Source: Pseudorhizobium endolithicum (GTDB lineage: Bacteria > Pseudomonadota > Alphaproteobacteria > Rhizobiales > Rhizobiaceae). From it: DNA of 61,118 nt. Shown piece by piece: positions 54,941 to 61,118 of the stretch (position 1 is the stretch's first letter; each line of letters begins with the position of its first letter). Under the pieces are notes generated by a model. It saw only the letters and a program-made list of their open reading frames with translations, did not search any database and was not told the origin of the DNA. The translations under genes and the position numbers were made by a program. The DNA lies in contig NZ_CABFWF030000002.1 of NCBI RefSeq assembly GCF_902153245.2, positions 2,420-63,537 on the forward strand, written 5' to 3'.

Positions 54941-56500
54941 TTAAGCCGCGACCTGAAGCTTCACGAAGCGGTCAGGATGGGTGACGTCACCACCGGTGCG
55001 CCGGCGCGCGTGGAAGCGAACCTGCCCCTTCGTCGCCAGCGTGTACGGGTCGCGAAGAACCGAAAGCTGAATGCGGTCAATGATCCGGTAGCCCTGAAGA
55101 TCGCCAAAGACGATGGGCGTCTTGCCGGCCTCAATGTCGTCCATGTCAAGGCATTCGATCACCGGTCTGCCGAGCAAGGTCGTCGGCATCCCTTCGCTGA
55201 TCGGATTAGCAACGAGATAGTTGCCTTCGCCGTCCTTCCACTTGCGGATTTCAGCGAGGGTGTTGCGGTTCATCATCCAGACGCCGCGCTGCGCGTGAGC
55301 GGTCGGCAGATGATGGAACATGCCAATCAAAACATCGGCAGGCGAGGACGCCGGGAAGCCAGCGGCATCGCCCGTAGTGACGGCTTCAACACTCGCGTTG
55401 GTCAACAGGCCAACCGGCTGATAGTTCGCGTTGCCGGTGCCCTTCAGGAAGGCGAGCGCTTCGGTCGTGGCAAAGGCTTCAGCAAACTCAGTCGCCAGTT
55501 CACCTTCGAGGTTGTAGGCGTTGTCTTCCAGAAGCTGATTGGAAACGTCCGTGTAGGTCGCCAGTTCGTGCGGTGTGATGCTGATCTGTGCATAGGCCGG
55601 TTCGGAATGGGTGCGATCTTCCGTCTCGCTCACCCAAAATGCGGTAGGGGAGCCGATGCGGCGGGGATACTTGATCTCCTTCGCGCCAATCGAGACAACG
55701 CGCGCATACTGCCGGATAGGATTGAACTCCTTCAGGAGCTTGATCAGTTCCGAGCCGAACTGCTCCGGTGCCAGATAGCCAGCGGTCGCATCTTCAGCCA
55801 CCGTGAGCGCCTTGCGCTCTTCATCGGCGATGCGGGCTTCGCCCTTGCGCAGGACGTTGAAGAACGCCTTCTGCTCGCTGTTGTCGTTTTCGCCGTTGGG
55901 CTGGTTGTTGTTCGCAGCGGTCGGGCGGTTGAGCTTCGCCTTCAGCGTAGCGATGTCCGACTTCAGCGCCTTGATCTCTTCGGCAGTCACAACCGGATCG
56001 GCCTTGGCTTCCGGTGCATTCTCAAGTTCGTTTTCCATGGGCTTTCCTTCGATGATGGATTTGACTTCAATGGTGCGGGCGTCCGGGTGGACCGGGCGTC
56101 GGCATAGCGAGATTTCTGTGATGGTAAGGTCAGTCAGGACACGCCCACCTTCAGGGCGGGCCTTGTGTTCGTGCAGCCGGTAGCCAATCGACAAACCGGA
56201 CATCGTGCCCGCCTTCAGTTGCTGGCGAGCATGGCGAGCAGGACCGATGCCTTCGACAAACAAGCGGCCCTTCACCTCAAGTCCCTTGTCGGTGACAGCG
56301 TATGAGTTCCAGATGCCAACGACCTGCCGCTGTTCATGCTCCAGGAGCATCGGGACTTCAGCGGCGAAGCGGAATGCGGTCGGCTCAATGAGATCACCAT
56401 AGCTATCGGGCTTGCCGAACGGCCATGCGATGCCGGTCACGGTGCCGGCGTCATCAATCGAGACGTCCGCCTTCATTTCGAGGTTGGCAGTCTCTGTCAT
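54941..56500 (-). CDS. fused HK97-type prohead protease and major capsid protein
   Basis: 519 residues. Residues 1-150 are an S78-type prohead protease: VPMLLEHEQRQVVGIW (His55), AGTMSGLSIGYRLHE (Ser101/Ser104), TITEISLCRRPVHPDA (Glu129). Residues about 160-210 form a coiled, low-complexity delta-like scaffold. From about 225 the HK97 capsid fold follows (AGYLAPEQFGSELIKLL, VSNQLLEDNAYNLEGELATE, GVWMMNRNTLAEIRKWKDGEG, GRPVIECLDMDDIEAGKTPI). Usually two genes. Met155 (ATG 56038) has its own Shine-Dalgarno, so capsid alone may also be made. ATGA overlap with the upstream gene. Confidence 0.92.
   Translation of the reverse strand: MTETANLEMKADVSIDDAGTVTGIAWPFGKPDSYGDLIEPTAFRFAAEVPMLLEHEQRQVVGIWNSYAVTDKGLEVKGRLFVEGIGPARHARQQLKAGTMSGLSIGYRLHEHKARPEGGRVLTDLTITEISLCRRPVHPDARTIEVKSIIEGKPMENELENAPEAKADPVVTAEEIKALKSDIATLKAKLNRPTAANNNQPNGENDNSEQKAFFNVLRKGEARIADEERKALTVAEDATAGYLAPEQFGSELIKLLKEFNPIRQYARVVSIGAKEIKYPRRIGSPTAFWVSETEDRTHSEPAYAQISITPHELATYTDVSNQLLEDNAYNLEGELATEFAEAFATTEALAFLKGTGNANYQPVGLLTNASVEAVTTGDAAGFPASSPADVLIGMFHHLPTAHAQRGVWMMNRNTLAEIRKWKDGEGNYLVANPISEGMPTTLLGRPVIECLDMDDIEAGKTPIVFGDLQGYRIIDRIQLSVLRDPYTLATKGQVRFHARRRTGGDVTHPDRFVKLQVAA
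56036..56049 (-). promoter_or_regulatory. internal ribosome-binding site and start for capsid alone
   Basis: On the minus strand GAAGGAAAGCCCATG: AAGGA ends 6 nt before ATG 56038, in frame, at the protease-capsid border (codon 155). It would give a 365-residue capsid precursor without the protease. Confidence 0.6.
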
Positions 56501-56895
56501 GCTGCCACCCGGTTCAGAGCTTCATTGACGGCAGCGGAGAGATCGCCGGACGCTGCGGCCTGTCGTAGATCGCTCTGAGGATCGGCTTCAGGCTCATCAG
56601 GACCAAAGAACAAGGTGCTGAGGATGCCGAGCGCAACGGCAAGGCTTTCGCCAAGTGGACGCGCAACGGCATAGGTGTTGATCAATGCGGCGGCTTCAGC
56701 CGGTGTAGCTCCACCACCGATCAAGCCGATACGGATGGTTTCGGCCATATCTGCAAAGGATGCCTGTCGCGTTTGAACGCGGGTGAAGAGCGCAAAGATG
56801 CCGTGTCCGGTCTTCCGCTCCAGCTCTAGAAGAAGTTCGTGGGTGAACGCGAAGGTCTTTTCACCGTCGCCAAAGAATGCGGTGTGCGTGATCAT
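56497..56895 (-). CDS. gene-transfer-agent gp10-like (tail tube chaperone family) protein
   Basis: 132 residues: FFGDGEKTFAFTHELLLELE, GIFALFTRVQTRQASFADMA, TIRIGLIGGGATPAEAAALI match the GTA-gp10 family, which normally lies next to the tail-tube gene and tape measure. Here it lies between portal and capsid. ATGA overlaps at both ends. Confidence 0.82.
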   Translation of the reverse strand: MITHTAFFGDGEKTFAFTHELLLELERKTGHGIFALFTRVQTRQASFADMAETIRIGLIGGGATPAEAAALINTYAVARPLGESLAVALGILSTLFFGPDEPEADPQSDLRQAAASGDLSAAVNEALNRVAA

Positions 56896-58121
56896 GCGGC
56901 TTCCTTCGGCGGTTCATGGCGTGCCGGTTGGCTCGTGGTGGTGTAGGGATTGCTAAGCTGATCACCACCGGGAAGCGGCGGCATGTTCATCGCAGCGCGA
57001 ACCTCGTTAGGGGTCATCACGCGGGCCGCGATGAGCTTGCTGAAGATTTCGGCGCGGGCTGCGGAGTCTGCGCGCTGCAGGTCATCAATGACGAATTCGA
57101 AGTAGTGGCTGTCGCGCTCTTCCTCAGTCAGGAGAACGGTTGCATAGGCGTCCTGCCAACGATCCAACCACGGACGAAGGCAGAGCTGAAGGAAACTTGC
57201 GGCCATCTGTTCCGCATTGCTCCAGGTCGCCCGATCAAGCTGATAGAGCATATGCGGCGGAACGCCGAAGATGCGGGCAATCTCGTTGATCTGCTCAATG
57301 CGGTTTTCGAGGAACTGTGCATCGGTGGAAGCCATCGCCGGCTGCTCGTACTTCCAACCGGCATCCATGATTAGCGGGTCGCCATTGGCGCTTGTCTGCC
57401 AGAGCCGGAAGGATTTCTTGATGTTGGCTACGGTCGTAGCGCCGGCTTCGCTGCCTTGCGGTTTCTCATTGGTGATGATGCCAGAAGGACGTGCGCCGGA
57501 GCCAAAGAACTGAGCACCATGCCGCTCTAGGATCGATGCGAGGCCGATAGCTTCCTTACCGTAGGAGATCGGTGATCTTCCGAGGAAGCAGGGAATGTGC
57601 AGGATTTCAGTGAAGTGGTGATCGCGGGTGCCGGTCGCCTCGCTGACACGGTAGACCGGAGCGCCAGAAATCTCATCCTCCAGGATCATCACCTTCTCAG
57701 GCTTGATCCGGACTACCTCAAACGGACGGCCATCGGGAAAGCGGATGACGCGGGCAAAGCCGCCGCCGCGCAACACTGCATCGGCGGTAAGGACCGCACG
57801 AAGCTCTCCGGCGCCTGTCCATTCATTCGCCCGGCTGTGCACGATCTTATGTGCGGAATGATCCTTGGCAGCTTCCTTGCCAGCTTCAGTCTCTTCGTAG
57901 AGCTTGCAAGGCAATGATCCGATAGTTTCGGAGATAAGACGAACTGCCTGAAGAACAGCAGGAACATAAAGTGCCGCGTGTCCGCTCACATTGACGCCTG
58001 ACATAGTAGGCGCAACACCAAAGAAATCGGAAATAGCGGGATCAGAAAGCGGGTATGCCTTCTTCTCCTGCAAGAAGCCTAGAGCTTTAGCTGTACGAGA
58101 GACAAAATTGGCGATAGCCAT
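56892..58121 (-). CDS. phage portal protein, HK97 family
   Basis: 409 residues: SDPAISDFFGVAPTMSGVNV, VLQAVRLISETIGSLPCKLY, EILHIPCFLGRSPISYGKEA, ARIFGVPPHMLYQLDRATWS and the C-terminal TPNEVRAAMNMPPLPGGDQL. It forms the 12-mer DNA gate of the capsid. First gene of the leftward operon; a 25-bp near-palindrome lies 5 nt before its ATG. Confidence 0.95.
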   Translation of the reverse strand: MAIANFVSRTAKALGFLQEKKAYPLSDPAISDFFGVAPTMSGVNVSGHAALYVPAVLQAVRLISETIGSLPCKLYEETEAGKEAAKDHSAHKIVHSRANEWTGAGELRAVLTADAVLRGGGFARVIRFPDGRPFEVVRIKPEKVMILEDEISGAPVYRVSEATGTRDHHFTEILHIPCFLGRSPISYGKEAIGLASILERHGAQFFGSGARPSGIITNEKPQGSEAGATTVANIKKSFRLWQTSANGDPLIMDAGWKYEQPAMASTDAQFLENRIEQINEIARIFGVPPHMLYQLDRATWSNAEQMAASFLQLCLRPWLDRWQDAYATVLLTEEERDSHYFEFVIDDLQRADSAARAEIFSKLIAARVMTPNEVRAAMNMPPLPGGDQLSNPYTTTSQPARHEPPKEAA

Positions 58122-58125
58122 TTGC

Positions 58126-58150
58126 TAGTTCCGAGTTCAACTTGGAACTA
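58126..58150. promoter_or_regulatory. 25-bp near-perfect palindrome before the portal/capsid operon
   Basis: TAGTTCC...GGAACTA arms with AGTT/AACT inside; 11 of 12 pairs match around one central base. It ends 4 nt from the portal ATG (58121) and its GGAAC would cover the Shine-Dalgarno position. Candidate operator or RNA hairpin controlling the operon. Confidence 0.55.
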
Positions 58151-58303
58151 TTGTCTCATGCTCGGAATCCGGTGTGAATCCCTTAACTGAAAAAAATCCT
58201 AGTTAATAGGAAAGAAATCACATCTGATTCGTCCCCGCAGCTGTTTTTCGCGATAACCTTTCGCCTCTAGATGGGGAGACGCCCCATCCATAGGAGTGCG
58301 TCA

Positions 58304-58393
58304 ATGAGCGAGATCACTGAACTGCTAACCGCTGTTTTTCTCATGCTGAAGATCGTGGAGCTTGGTCTAGCGATCTATCGCAGCATTAGGTGA
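58304..58393 (+). CDS. 29-residue hydrophobic peptide (small ORF)
   Basis: MSEITELLTAVFLMLKIVEL then GLAIYRSIR. AGGAG lies 8 nt upstream, preceded by a hairpin (ATGGGG/CCCCAT near 58270-58287). It overlaps the last 19 nt of the integrase gene on the other strand. One short membrane-like helix; may be a holin-like or toxin-like peptide, or not expressed. Confidence 0.35.
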   Translation: MSEITELLTAVFLMLKIVELGLAIYRSIR

Positions 58394-60169
58394 GACAAGT
58401 CCAAGCCGGGATAGGCAATCGCGTTCACAAGCTCGACGCGCTGTTCAAGCATCCCCTGTGGGAGGATGCCGTAAATGCCGGTCGTGCTGGCCTTCGCATG
58501 GCCTAGAATGAAGCCGAACTGTTCATCAAGATAGCCGGCTCGTCGAAGGGCGTCTGTTGCGCCGTGTCGGAAACTGTACAGAGACAGGCCGCGCCCGTTC
58601 TTCATTCCAATCCGGATGAGGTAGCGGCCAAACTCACGGCTGAAGTCGGCAATCATCTGTCCGCGTGAGTTCCGCTCTGCTAGCGGGAACAGGCGGGTCT
58701 GACCAGCCTTCTTCATCCCGGCGTGATACTCAAGAAAGCCAAGCTTCACTAGTTCCGCATGAACCGGCACCACGCGCATAGAGCCTTTCGTCTTCACGCT
58801 CTTGTTGCCTTCACCTTCCTCTGTGATGTGCATGATCCAATGGCCGCTCTGTTCACGCACGTCCGCGATGGAAAGTTGTGCGATCTCTGCGGGCCGTGCG
58901 CCGGAGTAGAGCATGATAAGCGGCACCCAAAAGCGATGATCGCGGATTAGGGCGGTTCCCGCTTTGGCGATGTTGCGCCATTCGTCTGCGCTCTGGCAGC
59001 CGGTGAAGAGTGGCGACTTGAACAGGGTATTCATCTGCTCGATTGTGAAGGGCAGGGTGCTTTTCTTCTTCTCTTTCGCCAGCGACATTCCTTCGGTCGG
59101 GTTCTGGTCCAGGTAGCCATGCGAAACAAGCCAGTTGCAGAATGCGCCGAGGCTGGAGAGGTAGCGATTGACGGTTCGGGGCGTAAGAACTGGTTTGCCG
59201 ACCTCCTCATTGTGCTTCACGATCTGCGCGATGTTCATTCCTCGGAAGGCCTTCGTTTCGGTTGCCTTCACTGGATACTTCATCAAGAGCGCCTTCCATT
59301 CGCGAATCGCCTTCTTGTCGATCCGGTGAACGGGATAGTTGCTGCCAACCAGTTCAACGAAAGTGCCTATGTCACGCCGAGCCTGCTTGAGCGTATCGGG
59401 CGTGATCTGGTTCGGGTTCTCCCGCTCATAGACCGCGAAGAGTTCCATGATCCTCTCGCCCGGCGCAGCTCGCTCCCGAACCGACGCAACAGCCGGTTTG
59501 ATAATGGGGTCTTTGGGAGCGCCCGCAAAGTTACCCTGATCGCGCTCTAGGGTTCGCTCTAAACCTTCGATCTCTGCGCGGATAAACCGAGTGCAAAGCT
59601 CGCGGTAGTCGGGAGAGTCGTTGCCAACTATCAGCCGGTTGTCGTTGATGAACCGCGCCACGGCATCCAATACCAGCTTGTTCTCCCCCGTAAGCAAATG
59701 CTGCCGTAATACGTTGAGCCGACGCTGCCTCGATTTCGCGTCCATGTCTCGGCGCATAACCATGAGGTTGTAGTCTGTCTGCGCGTTGATCATGCCGGTG
59801 AAATCGTGCGAGCCGACCTCGCCCGCGCCGATCCTGCGCCAGATTTTTTCTTCTTCAGCTTCGATTTCGGCTGCGGTTGGCATGTTGCGCCGATTTTCCT
59901 CGTCGCGCTCCAGCGTTTCCTCGTAAGTGCTGCCATGTCGCCAGCGCCATGTCGTTAGCAGTGATCTCACGACGGGATCGGACTTCCTCAAACTCTGCCC
60001 GCCACTGTTCAATCACTGGCCACAGGGCAACCTTCGCAGTCCGCTCATCCTTTGTTCGAAGCGATTTCTTCCGGGTCGTGGTGCCGTAGTGCGGCACGAG
60101 ATCAAGCGGAATATCGATCCTCGCATAGTAGGTTGCGCCGCGTCGTTCGAGGTAAGTCAGCCTTGCCAT
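58375..60169 (-). pseudogene. int: tyrosine-recombinase integrase with a +1 frameshift
   Basis: The N-terminal part (ATG 60169, MARLTYLERRGATYYARIDI) is the DUF6538-type DNA-binding domain; after codon 81 (His, 59929-59927) the frame shifts by one and continues YEETLERDEENRRNMPT to the stop at 58375. The catalytic part is complete: Arg in YSGARPAEIAQL, SFRHGATDALRRAG, LGHAKASTTGIYG with the Tyr nucleophile. One extra base (A at 59925/59926 on the plus strand) explains the break. There is no homopolymer or slippery site. Adjacent to attR. Confidence 0.85.
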
Positions 60170-60286
60170 TTTCGTTCTTCCGTAGCACCATTCCGGAACG
60201 CCAAACCGGAACAGTCCTACTTAAAAAACAATAATAGATGCAATAGGTTGATCAAAATCAATGACCTGGAAATAGTTGGATTTTGT

Positions 60287-60303
60287 TCCAGGCGCCCCAG
60301 CCA
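60287..60303. repeat. attR: 17-bp direct repeat of tRNA-Gln end
   Basis: TCCAGGCGCCCCAGCCA, identical to 41691-41707, 118 nt upstream of the integrase start. Outside it the host sequence resumes. Confidence 0.9.
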
Positions 60304-60642
60304 AGCTCCCTTGGGTCCATTCTGGACACATGGGTTACGGTTTATTCCGGAGACATGGGTAACACTTTTGGACCGAAGGGGTTCGGCAAAGGTTCGAGCC
60401 TGCATGTCTCATCATCGAAGTATCCCAGATCGTATCGGGCACCGTCCCAAGCCGATAATCCAGGTTTTCCGGCACATCCTCGTTGGCGGTCTGAGCTTTC
60501 TCCCGGCCCGGTGCATGGGCAGAGACCTCTTGATATCCCTCCAGCGCCTCGGCTCCGGGCCAAGACAAGCTGCCTCGCGACGCGAACCGGCTGGCGACGC
60601 TGACGGCGATGATCGAGGCGAATACGCCGCAGCCGTAACCTC
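60304..60642. other. gene-free stretch with insertion-sequence-end-like repeats
   Basis: No convincing gene. Two imperfect direct repeats, GACACATGGGTTAC (60325-60338) and GAGACATGGGTAAC (60350-60363), lie 25 bp apart. Their reverse complement (GTTACCCATGTCTC) looks like the end repeats of IS481-like elements, but no transposase fragment is recognisable in 60364-60640. Confidence 0.4.
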
Positions 60643-60678
60643 AAAAGAAGAGGGCGGATGGCTTGCGCCACCCGCCCT
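60643..60678 (-). terminator. rho-independent terminator of the chemotaxis receptor gene
   Basis: On the minus strand a 12-bp stem (one G-T pair) with a GCAA tetraloop is followed by CTTCTTTT. It lies 29 nt after the receptor stop at 60708. Confidence 0.9.
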
Positions 60679-60707
60679 TGTTTTCATTCAGCTGAGGCCA
60701 GATTGCC

Positions 60708-61118
60708 TCAGAACTCTTCCCAGCTGTCATTGCTGACGGCGACGGCCGCAGAACCCTTGGCCGAGAAGGCATTGGCGATCTTGCCCATCATGCTGCGGGC
60801 CGGCGAAGCGACCGGAGCGGATTTGGCTCCGGCCTTGGCGACCGGTGCCGCTGCGCGCTGCGATGCCGGCTGGTAGGAGGCCGACGCCCCAAGCTGGAAC
60901 TGGCCGATCAGGCCGCGCAGGCGGCTTGCCTCGTTGGCGAGGGTGGCGCCCGCCGCATTGGCTTCCTCGACCATTGCGGCGTTCTGCTGGGTCACCTGGT
61001 CCATCTGGTTGACGGCGGTGTTGACCTCGGACAAGCCCACCGACTGTTCGCGGGCGGACGTGGCGATCGCGTCCATGTGCTGGTTGATGGTGACGATATA
61101 GCTCTCGATCGTCTTCAA
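60708..61118 (-). CDS. methyl-accepting chemotaxis protein, C-terminal part
   Basis: The visible 136 residues are the end of the receptor signalling domain: ATSAREQSVGLSEVNTAVNQ, MDQVTQQNAAMVEEANAAGA, then a helical tail, an Ala/Pro/Ser-rich linker, and the terminal DSWEEF, which resembles the pentapeptide that tethers CheR/CheB for adaptation. The 5' end lies beyond the window; the leucine codon at 61118 is not the start. Confidence 0.93.
   Translation of the reverse strand: MKTIESYIVTINQHMDAIATSAREQSVGLSEVNTAVNQMDQVTQQNAAMVEEANAAGATLANEASRLRGLIGQFQLGASASYQPASQRAAAPVAKAGAKSAPVASPARSMMGKIANAFSAKGSAAVAVSNDSWEEF

Larger units (their letters stand above)
41691..60303. mobile_element. 18.6 kb integrated phage-like element in tRNA-Gln (capsid-encoding satellite or reduced prophage)
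   Basis: Bounded by 17-bp direct repeats TCCAGGCGCCCCAGCCA, the left one being the 3' end of tRNA-Gln. It contains a tyrosine integrase beside the right repeat, a leftward head/packaging/tape-measure operon (58.1-47.1 kb), an HUH Rep gene, and a low-GC cargo zone (41.8-45.8 kb). Absent: major tail-tube protein, tail tip or baseplate, fibre, lysis genes, CI/Cro-type repressor. That gene set is closer to a satellite, or to a decayed phage, than to a full prophage. Confidence 0.85.

Noticed and set aside
59923..59930. Programmed frameshift to make full-length integrase
   Set aside because: No slippery heptamer, stop codon or stimulatory structure at the junction; a one-base insertion explains it better.
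58375..60012. Integrase starting at TTG 60012 as an intact gene
   Set aside because: The first 20 or so residues are an out-of-frame reading of the real N-terminal domain, which lies in the frame starting at 60169.
60283..60603. 106-codon plus-strand ORF right of attR
   Set aside because: No ribosome-binding site, starts inside attR, and reads through the insertion-sequence-like repeats; not supported as a gene.

Overview
The window is a high-GC alphaproteobacterial chromosome segment, most probably from the family Rhizobiaceae (Rhizobium/Sinorhizobium/Shinella type). The evidence is the clustered aa3 oxidase operon ctaC-ctaD-ctaB-coxF-ctaG-ctaE-surf1 followed by ispH-thrB-rnhA, a CcrM-type adenine methyltransferase with a RAMA domain, an IalB-family protein, RT0821-type and DUF1499 proteins, a single smc after a DsbA-like gene, and pyruvate phosphate dikinase. 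Assignments rest on recognising protein motifs by eye; no database search was possible.

Regions. (1) 1-5.5 kb: housekeeping genes (J-domain protein, lipoprotein, pdxH, polysaccharide deacetylase, tldD, ialB). (2) 5.7-14.5 kb: cytochrome c oxidase structural and assembly genes, then isoprenoid and threonine genes. A perfect FNR/FixK box lies 20 nt before ctaC, and three hairpins lie between cta genes. (3) 14.5-41.5 kb: ordinary chromosomal genes (peroxiredoxin, YqgE, CsbD, a degenerate-GGDEF/EAL protein, M16 peptidase, thrC, HAD phosphatases, ccrM, mutY, DsbA-like, smc, ppdK, an MBL-fold hydrolase), with a small HepT/MntA toxin-antitoxin pair next to ccrM. (4) 41,691-60,303: an 18.6 kb integrated element bounded by a 17-bp direct repeat made from the 3' end of tRNA-Gln(TTG). 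(5) 60.3-61.1 kb: an insertion-sequence-like remnant and the C-terminus of a chemotaxis receptor.

The element is the unusual part. Its right end carries a tyrosine integrase with a one-base frameshift. A tightly overlapping leftward operon encodes portal, tail-chaperone-like protein, a prohead-protease/capsid fusion with an internal ribosome-binding site and start, a second tail chaperone, HNH nuclease, connector, gp10, DUF3168, head closure, terminase small and large subunits, and a tape-measure protein with an embedded M15-type peptidase. No tail-tube, baseplate, fibre, lysis or CI/Cro-type repressor gene is visible, and the gene order differs from standard HK97-like phages. To the left are an HUH-type Rep protein with a divergent control region (inverted repeat, two promoters, possible small RNA), small membrane or lipoprotein genes, and a low-GC cassette with two probable PD-(D/E)XK nucleases. 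A plus-strand secreted-protein gene interrupts the capsid operon. The whole resembles a capsid-encoding satellite or a reduced prophage carrying a possible defence cassette. That reading is inference.
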